From NCBI GenBank assembly GCA_028288725.1, contig JAQGIC010000079.1, positions 30,064-94,063 on the forward strand: DNA of 64,000 bases. Reading direction: 5' to 3'. This DNA is from Rhodospirillales bacterium. GTDB lineage: Bacteria; Pseudomonadota; Alphaproteobacteria; ATCC43930; CGMCC-115725. The position numbers and the translations under genes were made by a program. Below the pieces are notes generated by a model. That model made no database searches and was not told where the DNA came from. It saw nothing but the letters and a program-made list of their open reading frames with translations. This document shows positions 1 to 8,107 of this stretch, piece by piece; within the stretch, counting starts at the first letter, position 1, and the number at the start of each line of letters is the position of its first letter.

Positions 1-551
1 CTGCCGCGAATGCAGCGACGATCGGCCCGACGACAGCCGGATCCGCCTCGACCGTCAGTATTCCCTATACGATCGGCGCCGCCACACAGAAAATATCGTT
101 CAACTTCGGTACTTACGGCACCGACACCGGTGTCACCCAGTTCGCCGACACGCAGGTCAATGTCTCGTCGATCACCCAGAACGGTATTGCCCGCGGTTCG
201 TTCCAGAACCTGTCGATCGACAACAACGGCAATGTCGCGCTCAATTATTCGAACGGGCAGTCGCTGACCTATTTCCAGATCCCGATCGCGCAGTTCAACG
301 CGCCGGACCAGCTGCAGCGGCTCAACGGCAGCGCGTTCAGTTCGACCCAGACCAGCGGTGCGGCCCAGCTGTCCTCGCCCAATGCCGATGGCGCTGGCTC
401 GATCTCATCCTCGACGCTCGAGCAATCGAACGTCGATATCGCCAGCGAATTCACCAAGCTGATCACCGCCCAGAACGTCTATTCGGCGAATTCCAAAGTG
501 ATCACGGCCGACAATCAGCTGCTGCAGACCGTCATCAACCTGGTCCAGTAG
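1..551 (+). CDS. flgE: Flagellar hook protein FlgE, C-terminal part (5' end outside window)
   Basis: The open frame enters from the left edge (first whole codon at base 3) and stops at TAG 549-551, giving about 182 C-terminal residues. The tail carries the diagnostic end of hook/rod proteins: SSTLEQSNVDIASEFTKLI followed by an N-rich stretch ending LLQTVINL, the helical part that packs into the D0 core of the hook. Upstream lies a serine, threonine, asparagine and glycine-rich beta region typical of the surface-exposed hook domains. FlgE polymerises into the universal joint outside the outer membrane. It is followed after 58 bases by flgK in the same direction, the usual hook to junction order. 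Seen: the conserved C-terminal motif. Inferred: full-length gene continues upstream. Confidence 0.9.
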   Translation, partial: AANAATIGPTTAGSASTVSIPYTIGAATQKISFNFGTYGTDTGVTQFADTQVNVSSITQNGIARGSFQNLSIDNNGNVALNYSNGQSLTYFQIPIAQFNAPDQLQRLNGSAFSSTQTSGAAQLSSPNADGAGSISSSTLEQSNVDIASEFTKLITAQNVYSANSKVITADNQLLQTVINLVQ

Positions 552-609
552 TCCTAAGCCTTAGTCACCGGGCGCGCAAAGCGCGTCCGGAACCCTGGGA
601 ATCCGCGCC

Positions 610-2388
610 ATGTCGCTTTTTTCGATCCTAAGCAACGCGACGACTGCCCTGCTGAATACGCAGGCGCAGATCAATGTCGTGTCGTCGAATATCGGCAATG
701 CGCAGAACCCGAACTATTCGCAGCGCAGCGCCACGGTCATCGACAGGTCGCCGCAGAACGGCGGCAGCACCCAGATCGTCGACGTGACCCGGGCAGTCGA
801 CGGCACGCTGCAGACCAACTATCTGAACCAGACCAGCAATTCGGCGGCGAGCACGACTGTCAGCCAGCTTTATACCCAGCTGGAACAGCTGACCGGCTCT
901 TCGACCGTATCGCCCGTCCTCAGTTCCGCCCTGCAGACGTTTCAGAATTCCTGGCAGGCGCTGCAGGCGACGCCGGAGGACACGAATATCCAGGCGCAGG
1001 TGCTGACCAGCGCCCAGAGTCTGGTCAACACGATCCAGACCGTGTCCCACGGCGTCGAGCAGGCGGCGTCCCAGGTCACGACCCAGCTGGGCACCGACGT
1101 CTCGACGCTCAACAGCTCCTTGACCAAGATCGCGACGCTGAACCAGCAGATCGCGAGCGGGTCGCACAATAACCAGGACACCACGGCGCTTCAGGACGCG
1201 CGCGACCAGATCATCACCACGGTCGCCGGCCTGGTGCCGGTCCAGCAGCAGACGAATGCCGATGGCACGGTCTATCTGTCGACGCCGTCGGGCGTGGCCC
1301 TCGTGCAGCAGGGCGCCAATTCCTTCGCCTATGATGCGACGAAAGACAGCTTCTATGCCGCGGGCGACCCGGCCAAGACCTCGCTCAATGGCGCGCTGAC
1401 CAACGGGAAGATCGGTGCCGAGATCGGCATTCTGGCGAACACCGGCGCGCAGACCCCGTTGGACGTCAAATCGCTCAATGGCTATCTGTCGCAAGTCGCG
1501 ACTATCAATACAGCGATCGCTGCCTCAGGCCCTCCGGCGGCGGCGACAGGCGCGCAGACAACTCAGTTAAACGCGCTCACGACCGCGATCCAGGCGCAGG
1601 TATCAGCTACGCCGTCGGTCGCAGCGGACGGAGAGCTGACGCTCAAGATCGGCCCGGCGGCTACCGCGACTACGCTGGTTACCGGAAGCACGACAAGCCC
1701 GCTCGCCTATAATAGCAGCACGAACACCCTGTATCTCGCCAGCGACCCTACCCAGGCCTCGCTCAACAGCGCCGTCACCTCGGGTGCGATCCACACCGAC
1801 CTCACCAGCATCACCGGCGGCGTCAACCAGACGGCAAACGGCACCGGCGTGCTCGGCAATCTTCGGGCTCAGCTGAACAGCTTGGCCGACCTGCTCTACA
1901 ATCCCGCCAACCCGACCGCGTTTCAGACAGCTTTTAACCCCACCGCGACCGCCGGCAGTGATTTCTTTACCGGCACGACGGGCGGTGCGAACGATCGCTT
2001 CACGCTCTCCGTCAATGTCAACTCCACGACGCTCGCATCGCTGATCGCGGCCACGCCCAGCATCGCGGTCAATGTCGCCAAGACCTTCACCGCGACCACG
2101 AACAGTTTCAACGCCGGCGGCGTTTCGATCGGCTCGACCAACGTGCTCGGCATCGCCAACGCGATCGCATCGAGCCAGAGCAGCCAGGCCGCCGCCGCCA
2201 CCAGCAATCAGACCACGGCGACCGCGAACACCAGTGCCGCGCAGCAAGCCTATCGCAACGTCACCGGCGTGTCGTCGGATCAGCAACTGGCGCAATTGGT
2301 CTCGCTGCAGAACGCCTATTCGGCCGCGGCCAAGATCATTTCGACCGTCCAACAGCTCGAGCAGACCCTGCTCACCGCCGTCGGCTAA
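610..2388 (+). CDS. flgK: Flagellar hook-filament junction protein FlgK (HAP1)
   Basis: This 592-residue protein forms the first junction zone between hook and filament. The N-terminus (residues 1-40) is the conserved D0 helix ending in a N-P-N-Y-S-Q-R motif, as in rod/hook/HAP proteins. The C-terminus (about 545-590) has the matching helix with VSLQNAYSAAAKIISTVQQL, which pairs with the N-terminal helix in the assembled structure. The middle is Ser/Thr/Ala rich and contains what looks like a duplicated module: residues about 217-275 and 339-400 share the order ADG, LV, a Y-N/D-T turn, xxDPxxxSLN and a following helix. Flanked by flgE and flgL on the same strand, 20 bases before flgL. Start ATG at 610 fits the family's N-terminus exactly. 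Confidence 0.92.
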   Translation: MSLFSILSNATTALLNTQAQINVVSSNIGNAQNPNYSQRSATVIDRSPQNGGSTQIVDVTRAVDGTLQTNYLNQTSNSAASTTVSQLYTQLEQLTGSSTVSPVLSSALQTFQNSWQALQATPEDTNIQAQVLTSAQSLVNTIQTVSHGVEQAASQVTTQLGTDVSTLNSSLTKIATLNQQIASGSHNNQDTTALQDARDQIITTVAGLVPVQQQTNADGTVYLSTPSGVALVQQGANSFAYDATKDSFYAAGDPAKTSLNGALTNGKIGAEIGILANTGAQTPLDVKSLNGYLSQVATINTAIAASGPPAAATGAQTTQLNALTTAIQAQVSATPSVAADGELTLKIGPAATATTLVTGSTTSPLAYNSSTNTLYLASDPTQASLNSAVTSGAIHTDLTSITGGVNQTANGTGVLGNLRAQLNSLADLLYNPANPTAFQTAFNPTATAGSDFFTGTTGGANDRFTLSVNVNSTTLASLIAATPSIAVNVAKTFTATTNSFNAGGVSIGSTNVLGIANAIASSQSSQAAAATSNQTTATANTSAAQQAYRNVTGVSSDQQLAQLVSLQNAYSAAAKIISTVQQLEQTLLTAVG

Positions 2389-2408
2389 GAACCTGAGGAG
2401 ATGAACAG

Positions 2409-3578
2409 ATGAGTGCCATCAGCTCGCTCAGCAGCTTTCTGCAGAACCTGTCCCTGGTGCAGAATTCGCAGAGCCAGATCGCGAAACTGACCTATCAGGT
2501 CGACACCGGCCTGAAGTCGCAGGATCTGCAGGGCTACGGGACACAGGCGAACCAGCTGCTGAACCTGAAAAGCGCGCAGACGACGGAGCAGAACTACGTC
2601 TCCAACAATACCCAGACCCAGACCATCCTGTCGGCCTATGACGCGACGCTGGGACAGGTCAAGACCGACGCCACGTCACTGAGCGCGTCGCTCAATGCCT
2701 TTTCCGCGACCGACACGATCTCGTCGACCAATCTGAAGACGCTGGTCAACAGCCTGAGCGTCGACATCGCCGCCACGCTCAACAGCCAGGTCGGCGGCCG
2801 CTATCTCTATGGCGGGACACGGTACACGACGGCGCCGGTCGGCGATCTGACCGGCTATCTCAATAATGTGAACAACGTGCCGAGCTTCGTGTCGCCGGCG
2901 ACGACTCCGCCGACCGTGACCCCGCTCACCGTCACAGACGGGAAGACGGTTCCCGGCACGCTGCCCTCGCCGCAGACGTCGCCGCCGACCATTCTGGTCC
3001 CCGGCTATGACAGCCAAGCCAGCACGCTGAACGCGTCGGCAATCCCCAGCGCCACGACAGTCGCGGCAGCCACGCAAACCGTCACTTCGCAAACGACGGC
3101 GATCGCCAACAATCAGACGACCAGCTACGGCGTCAGCTCGAACGACCCGACGTTCCAGCATCTCGTTTACGCGCTGCAGAACGCGCTCGCCGCCGCCAAC
3201 ATCTCTCCGATGACGCCGGCCTTGCAGAGCCAGCAGCAGGCCTATCTCGATCAGGCCAAGAGCGAGATCGGGATCGTGCTGAACGGCGTCACGGCGGTTA
3301 CGGCCAGCGCTGGCCCCCCCGCGGTCACTGCCGTCGCGGGGGTCACCGGCATCCAGAGTCTTCAGGACCAGAACGGCCTGACCCAATCCGCCGTCGCCAA
3401 CGCCAATACCGTGCACAACCAGACGCTGGCCACGCTGGATTCGCAGATCACCAGCATCGACCAAGTCGATCCGGCGACGGTCGCAGCCGAGCTTACGGCC
3501 GCGCAGAACCAGCTTGCGGGCAGTTACAAGGTCGTCTCGTCGGTGCTGAATGACACCCTGCTCAACTATTTAAAGTAG
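2409..3578 (+). CDS. flgL: Flagellar hook-associated protein FlgL (HAP3)
   Basis: Encodes 389 residues of the second hook-filament junction protein, related to flagellin. The N-terminal helix (residues 1-110) starts with a Ser/Leu-rich segment and Q-N-SQSQIAKLTYQVDTG, comparable to the flagellin D0/D1 start. The conserved GGRYLYGGTRYTTAPV turn lies near residue 135, and the C-terminus (about 350-389) is a helical tail ending in NDTLLNYLK. The middle domain is Thr/Pro/Ala rich and specific to this organism. A strong ribosome binding site (GAGGAG, 2395-2400) precedes ATG 2409. It follows flgK in one transcription unit. The length is larger than the roughly 300-residue enterobacterial FlgL because of the variable middle domain. 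Confidence 0.9.
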   Translation: MSAISSLSSFLQNLSLVQNSQSQIAKLTYQVDTGLKSQDLQGYGTQANQLLNLKSAQTTEQNYVSNNTQTQTILSAYDATLGQVKTDATSLSASLNAFSATDTISSTNLKTLVNSLSVDIAATLNSQVGGRYLYGGTRYTTAPVGDLTGYLNNVNNVPSFVSPATTPPTVTPLTVTDGKTVPGTLPSPQTSPPTILVPGYDSQASTLNASAIPSATTVAAATQTVTSQTTAIANNQTTSYGVSSNDPTFQHLVYALQNALAAANISPMTPALQSQQQAYLDQAKSEIGIVLNGVTAVTASAGPPAVTAVAGVTGIQSLQDQNGLTQSAVANANTVHNQTLATLDSQITSIDQVDPATVAAELTAAQNQLAGSYKVVSSVLNDTLLNYLK

Positions 3579-3644
3579 GGCCGCACTTAAGCAGTGAAGT
3601 TTTAACCCTACCCGGCAACACTCGGAGCTGAGGCGTCAGAGTCC

Positions 3645-4682
3645 ATGTTGGGAATCCAATTAATGTCGGCACTGTCCGATCCGTATCGCGAATTCGACAA
3701 CAAGTCGGTCCTGGTCACCGGAGGCACCGGCAGTTTCGGCCGGCGCTTCATCAGAAGTCTGCTGAACCGTTCGAACGTGCGGCGCGTCGTCGTCTATTCG
3801 CGCGACGAGTTCAAGCAATACGAGATGCAGGAGCAGTTCCGCGAGCACGCCGCCGTCATGCGTTTCTTCATCGGCGACGTGCGCGACGGGCAGCGCCTGC
3901 AACTGGCGGCGCGCGAGACCGACATCATCGTGCATTCGGCGGCCCTGAAGCAGGTTCCTGCCGCCGAATATAATCCATTCGAGGCGATCCGCACCAATAT
4001 CATCGGCGCCGAGAATGTCGTCCATGCCGCGCTGAACAACGGCATCGAGAAGGTGCTGGCGCTGTCGACCGACAAGGCCGCCAACCCGATCAATCTCTAT
4101 GGTGCCACCAAGCTCGCCTCCGACAAGATCTTCGTCGCGGCCAACAATCTGTCGGGATCGATCGGCACCCGCTTTTCGGTCGTGCGCTACGGCAATGTCG
4201 TGGGCTCGCGCGGCAGCGTCATTCCGCTGTTTCGCCGCATGATCGCCGAGGGCGCCGACCATCTGCCGATCACCGACGCGCGCATGACCCGGTTCTGGAT
4301 CACTCTGCAGCAGGGCGTCGATTTCGTCGCCTCGTCGATCGCCATGATGCGCGGCGGCGAGATTTTCGTGCCCAAGATCCCCAGCATGCGCATGACCGAT
4401 CTGGCGGCCTGCATGGCGCCGGAGCTGCCGATCCGCGAGATCGGCATCCGGCCCGGCGAGAAGCTGCACGAGGTCATGGTGACCGATGATGATTCGCGCC
4501 TGACGCTGGAACTGCCCGACCGCTATGTCGTCGAGCCCGCCTTCAATTTCTGGGAGCGCGAGACCTATCTGAAATCCGGCGCCAAGTCGGTCGCCGAGGG
4601 TTTCCGTTATGCCTCGGACACTAACCAGGACTGGCTCGACGGCGATCGTCTGAAGCGGTTGATGGCCGAGACGATCGAATGA
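3645..4682 (+). CDS. pseB: UDP-N-acetylglucosamine 4,6-dehydratase (inverting), PseB
   Basis: A 345-residue extended SDR enzyme of the CapD/FlaA1 (PseB) class, which converts UDP-GlcNAc to the 4-keto-6-deoxy intermediate, the first step of pseudaminic acid synthesis. The cofactor loop GGTGSFG lies near residues 26-32, the catalytic dyad is in YGATKLASDK (Tyr-x3-Lys) around residues 149-153, and the C-terminal half has the family motif IRPGEKLHEVM. An alternative ATG at 3663 would remove six residues and is about equally good, since the Rossmann fold starts only at residue 20. It overlaps pseC by four bases (ATGA), so the two are translationally coupled. Placed between flgL and flaF, which points to flagellin glycosylation rather than surface polysaccharide. 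Confidence 0.9.
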   Translation: MLGIQLMSALSDPYREFDNKSVLVTGGTGSFGRRFIRSLLNRSNVRRVVVYSRDEFKQYEMQEQFREHAAVMRFFIGDVRDGQRLQLAARETDIIVHSAALKQVPAAEYNPFEAIRTNIIGAENVVHAALNNGIEKVLALSTDKAANPINLYGATKLASDKIFVAANNLSGSIGTRFSVVRYGNVVGSRGSVIPLFRRMIAEGADHLPITDARMTRFWITLQQGVDFVASSIAMMRGGEIFVPKIPSMRMTDLAACMAPELPIREIGIRPGEKLHEVMVTDDDSRLTLELPDRYVVEPAFNFWERETYLKSGAKSVAEGFRYASDTNQDWLDGDRLKRLMAETIE

Positions 4683-5929
4683 CCGGAACCGACCCGCGCG
4701 GCGCTTTCCTGCCCTACGGCAGACAGGCGATCGATGAGGCCGATATCGCGGCGGTCGTGGATGTGCTGAAGAGCGACTATCTGACGACAGGCCCCAAGGT
4801 CGCCGCGTTCGAAGCGGCGCTGGCGGCCAAATTGGGGGTCCGCTTCGCCGTCAGCAATTCCAGCGGCACCGCGGCCCTGCACCTGGCTTGCCTGGCGCTG
4901 GGCCTGGGGCCCGGCGATGCGGCGATCGTGCCGTCGGTGACATTTCTCGCCACCGCCAATGCGGTGCGCATGGTCGGTGCCGAGGTGGTGTTCGCCGATG
5001 TCGATCCGGACAACGGCCTGATGCGGCCGGAGGATCTGGACCAGGCTTTCGCCCGGGCCGCCGCGGCGGGCTTGCGCGTCCGCGCGGTGTTTCCGGTCCA
5101 TCTGGCCGGCCAATGTGCCGACATGGCCGGTCTGTCCGAGCTGGCGCAGCGGCATGATTGCGCCGTGGTCGAGGATGCCTGTCACGCCATCGGCGCCTAT
5201 CACGCCTGCGGCGACGGCTCGGCCGCCGCGGTCGGCAGTTGCCGCCTGTCCGACATGGCCGTTCTGTCGTTCCATCCGGTCAAGACCGTCGCGGCCGGCG
5301 AAGGCGGCGCGGTCACGACCAACGACCCGGCGCTCGCCCGCCGCCTGGAGCGGTTGCGCTCGCACGGCATGGTGCGCGACGCCCAGGAGTTCGAGATCGC
5401 GGAGCTGGCCTTCGACCAGGCCGGCAACGCGAACCCGTGGTACTACGAGATGCCGCAGATCGGCTGGAACTATCGCCTGTCCGACATTCACGCCGCCCTG
5501 GCGCTGAGCCAGCTCGACCGTCTGGATCACTTCGTCGAGGAGCGCCGTGCGCTGGCTAGCCGCTACGACGATCTGATCGGCGCCTTGGGCGATGAAATTC
5601 AACCGATCCGGCGCAGTCGCTTTTCGATGCCGGCGTGGCATCTCTACAGCGTTCTGATCGATTTCGACGGCACCGGGATCGAACGCGCCCAGGTGATGAA
5701 CCGGTTGCGGGAGCAGGGGATCGGGACCCAGGTCCATTACATCCCGGTTCATCGGCAGCCCTATTATGCCCGGATCGATCCCGGCCTCGTGCTGGCCGGC
5801 GCCGACGGCTATTATCGGCGCACCTTGTCGCTCCCGCTGTTCGTCGGCATGACCCAGGCCGACGTGAAGCGTATCGTCGGCAGCCTCAGCGGTATGATCG
5901 GCCGCCGCAAAGCACGGGCAGCCTCATGA
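4679..5929 (+). CDS. pseC: UDP-4-amino-4,6-dideoxy-N-acetyl-beta-L-altrosamine transaminase, PseC
   Basis: A 416-residue DegT/DnrJ/EryC1/StrS-family PLP aminotransferase that aminates C4 of the PseB product, the second step toward pseudaminic acid. The N-terminus has the family signature GRQAIDEADIAAVVDVLKSD and LTTGPKV, followed by the phosphate-binding NSSGTAALHLA. A D-A-C-H-A-I-G segment lies before the PLP lysine in LSFHPVKTVAAGEGG. The start ATG 4679 overlaps the pseB stop. Only steps 1 and 2 are present here: the acetyltransferase (PseH), hydrolase (PseG), synthase (PseI) and CMP transferase (PseF) are not in the window. The close relative making UDP-bacillosamine-type sugars cannot be fully excluded, but the pairing with an inverting dehydratase favours PseC. 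Confidence 0.88.
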   Translation: MTGTDPRGAFLPYGRQAIDEADIAAVVDVLKSDYLTTGPKVAAFEAALAAKLGVRFAVSNSSGTAALHLACLALGLGPGDAAIVPSVTFLATANAVRMVGAEVVFADVDPDNGLMRPEDLDQAFARAAAAGLRVRAVFPVHLAGQCADMAGLSELAQRHDCAVVEDACHAIGAYHACGDGSAAAVGSCRLSDMAVLSFHPVKTVAAGEGGAVTTNDPALARRLERLRSHGMVRDAQEFEIAELAFDQAGNANPWYYEMPQIGWNYRLSDIHAALALSQLDRLDHFVEERRALASRYDDLIGALGDEIQPIRRSRFSMPAWHLYSVLIDFDGTGIERAQVMNRLREQGIGTQVHYIPVHRQPYYARIDPGLVLAGADGYYRRTLSLPLFVGMTQADVKRIVGSLSGMIGRRKARAAS

Positions 5930-6017
5930 GACCCTGTGTCGACGATCCGGGTTTAGGCGATCTGGATGCCGCCCCGGCGGACATCCGACGAGACGAGGAT
6001 TTGGTAGAGGATCGGCG

Positions 6018-6443
6018 ATGAAGACCGGATACGCGAAGCAGCAGACGATGGCGATGGAACACGCCAGTCCGGAACAGACCCTGGCCTGGGGCTTGACCAC
6101 CACCGCGCGGAAAATGGCGGCCGTCATGCCGCCCGGGACGCCGCGCGAGGAGGTGCTGGATGCCGTCCGCCTGAACTGGCGGCTCTGGACCATCATCCAG
6201 GCGGAACAGGCCGATCCGGATTGCCAGACGCCGCGCAACATTCGCGAGGGCCTGCTCAACCTGTCCAATTTCGTCGACAAGCGCTCGGTCGATCTGCTGG
6301 CGTCGCCGACGTCGGAAAAGCTGGAAGTCCTGATCAACATCAACCGCAACATCGCGGCCGGCCTGCTCGGCACCGACCTCACGCCGGAACAGAAGGCCGA
6401 GCGCGACCGCCAGGCCGCGGCGGATCGCGGCGTCAGCGCCTAA
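6018..6443 (+). CDS. flaF: Flagellar biosynthesis regulator FlaF
   Basis: Encodes 141 residues. The core LDAVRLNWRLWTIIQ, a Leu-rich helix ending LLNLSNFVDKRSVDLL, and EVLININRNIAAGL match the FlaF family of Alphaproteobacteria, where the I-N-I-N-R-x-I-A-x-G-L ending is typical. FlaF couples flagellin synthesis to filament assembly and acts with FlbT, for which no gene is visible in the window. The N-terminal 20 residues and the hydrophilic C-terminal tail are longer than usual. Start ATG 6018 has a purine-rich AGAGGA about seven bases upstream. It follows pseC by 88 bases on the same strand and probably belongs to the flagellar operon. Confidence 0.85.
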   Translation: MKTGYAKQQTMAMEHASPEQTLAWGLTTTARKMAAVMPPGTPREEVLDAVRLNWRLWTIIQAEQADPDCQTPRNIREGLLNLSNFVDKRSVDLLASPTSEKLEVLININRNIAAGLLGTDLTPEQKAERDRQAAADRGVSA

Positions 6444-7135
6444 TCTCCCAACCTCGGTGCCGTCGGCGCTTCCGGCGGCACTTCATAGTGAAACTCCCGG
6501 CCATGCAGCAGGACGCTCATGCGCCCCCCCGGCTGCTCGGCGAAGGCCCGCCGCCGGCGTTCGAACTCCGCCGCATCGATATCGGGCGTCACCCGGCACA
6601 TGGCTTCGAGGTCGGCCCGCCGCGTCTTGGTCCCGCTCCAACGATCGGTCGAGCGCGGCAACGGCCGGTCGTCGTTGATCAGCCACGGCGCCCAGCGGAT
6701 CATCAGCTGGATCGCCGCCTGATAGGCCCGCATGCCGTAGGCGGCCTGGCCGCCGCCCGTTTCCATCTCGAACCATTGCACATCGACGATCGGGCCCTCG
6801 TCGACGCGCGGCGCCATCTCATGCAGGGTCGAGCCGAAGCGGACGGCGCCGTGGTAGGCGCCCCAGCATTCCGGATGACGCCCGGGGAAGGTCGGCGGAC
6901 CCGGATGGATGTTGTAGGAGGGGCCGGGCAACAAGCCCAGCAAGGCGGTCGGCACGATGACGCTGGTGCAGAAAGCGAGCAGCCGCGTGTCCTCGGTCCC
7001 CGCCAGGATGGCGGCCTCGAGCTGAGTGCCCAGATGGACCGCCTCGATCCGCGCCTCGGGCGCGTGCCGCGTGAAGAACGGCAACAGAATGCCGGCTTCG
7101 AACTCGCCGGTCAGCAGCAGCAGACGCCCGGGCAT
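6440..7135 (-). CDS. Formyltransferase-fold protein (possible sugar or amine N-formyltransferase)
   Basis: A 231-residue protein related to the formyl_transf_N fold of methionyl-tRNA formyltransferase. Visible catalytic features are the N-x-H pair in YNIHPGPPTFPG and an aspartate in VDEGPIVDV, matching the Asn-His-Asp triad of folate-dependent formyltransferases. It is much shorter than Fmt (about 310 residues) and lacks an Fmt C-terminal tRNA-binding domain, so a small-molecule substrate is more likely. It converges with flaF and overlaps its end by four bases. Proximity to pseB and pseC suggests, but does not prove, a sugar-formylation role. Its actual substrate cannot be read from sequence. 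Confidence 0.7.
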   Translation of the reverse strand: MPGRLLLLTGEFEAGILLPFFTRHAPEARIEAVHLGTQLEAAILAGTEDTRLLAFCTSVIVPTALLGLLPGPSYNIHPGPPTFPGRHPECWGAYHGAVRFGSTLHEMAPRVDEGPIVDVQWFEMETGGGQAAYGMRAYQAAIQLMIRWAPWLINDDRPLPRSTDRWSGTKTRRADLEAMCRVTPDIDAAEFERRRRAFAEQPGGRMSVLLHGREFHYEVPPEAPTAPRLGD

Positions 7136-7410
7136 GACTTGAACGTACCTTCCAGCAGAAGCCGACGGGGATGGCTCCCGTCCTCGCTGGCCATTAGAGC
7201 AAACCGATGGGGTCGCCGGGAAGTCCCGCGCGCGTCCGATCGTCGAAACGGGAGGATTCGGTCGCCGGAGGCCGTCGGACCGGCATCGCGGTCGAGCGGC
7301 GCCCGGTGCGGGCGCGAGCCGGAGACCATCGCGGAGCCCGGGGCCGCGCGATCGAAGTCTGCCTCTTAAGCGATCAGGACAGGCGTCCCGATCGATCGCC
7401 TGGACCGTGC

Positions 7411-7755
7411 TTACGCTTTCGAACTGGCGGCAACTTCCGGCGCCGGGCTCGTCGGCGTCTGTCCGGGCACTTCGACCCGTGATTGGCTGACCTGATAAAG
7501 CCGCAGCTGCGCCTTGGACGGGGTTTGATACTCCGCGTCACCGGTCGTGCTGTTGCGATATTCGATTACGAGCTGACTGGTTGCCGGATCGATCGCTTCG
7601 ATCGGACTGGGATACAAGGCGGACGCTTTGCCTTGCGCCGTCGACAGGCTTTTAGCCGTCTCACTGGTCGAGGCTGTTTCGGCTGTGCTGGGACCGGGCT
7701 TTACCGGCGACGCAACCGTCAGCCCCGAGCTTGGCTGGACGGAAATGCTTGACAT
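7411..7755 (-). CDS. Small FlaG-like flagellar protein
   Basis: Encodes 114 residues from ATG 7755, which has a strong AAGGAG ten bases upstream on the minus strand; a longer frame upstream lacks such a site. The N-terminal half is Ser/Thr/Ala/Pro rich and disordered. The C-terminal half has ATSQLVIEYRNSTTGDAEYQ followed by TPSKAQLRLYQ, which resembles the FlaG pattern of a beta strand, a T-G-[ED] turn, a Q-x-P-S stretch and a short helix. FlaG proteins affect filament length. Its position between flaF and flhB supports a flagellar role. The match is by pattern only and weak at sequence level; a plain hypothetical protein is the alternative. Confidence 0.55.
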   Translation of the reverse strand: MSSISVQPSSGLTVASPVKPGPSTAETASTSETAKSLSTAQGKASALYPSPIEAIDPATSQLVIEYRNSTTGDAEYQTPSKAQLRLYQVSQSRVEVPGQTPTSPAPEVAASSKA

Positions 7756-8107
7756 TTTGCAAACACTCCTTCGGGGGTAGCTCATAATACGCGCCGCGCC
7801 GAAGATGTCAAGTGGAGGCTGTTGGTTAACACCACGAGCCTTAACGACCGAGAGTCGCACTGCCCAGATCAACAATAAAAATCGACGATTATTCCGAGCC
7901 GTTTGGGATCAAATCATGGTTTGAGCTTGTATTAGCCATTTTAAATTCACTGCCGTTACCGATTTCAATTCGTTAAAATCCCATATCAACCAGAACTGAA
8001 GCAGCCGTGGGTAGCGGGCGGTCGCACCTTACGGATTCGTTAACCCTATCAGAGACATAGTGTGGAAATCCGCGGTTCGGCCGCGCCGATCCCCGACCGG
8101 AGCATCG
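7756..8107. other. AT-rich divergent intergenic region between the FlaG-like gene and flhB
   Basis: This 352-base stretch holds no plausible gene. It is clearly more AT rich than its surroundings, especially 7900-8000, and separates two divergently transcribed genes, so it should contain both promoters. A nine-base direct repeat ATTCGTTAA occurs at 7968-7976 and 8035-8043. No convincing sigma-70 or sigma-54 promoter pair could be assigned by eye. Confidence 0.5.

Noticed and set aside
3660..4469. A minus-strand frame opposite pseB.
   Set aside because: Shadow of pseB, whose Rossmann and catalytic motifs are on the plus strand.
7136..7410. Possible gene in the 275-base stretch between the formyltransferase and FlaG-like genes.
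   Set aside because: Only short Arg/Ser-rich frames exist, with no ribosome site or motif.
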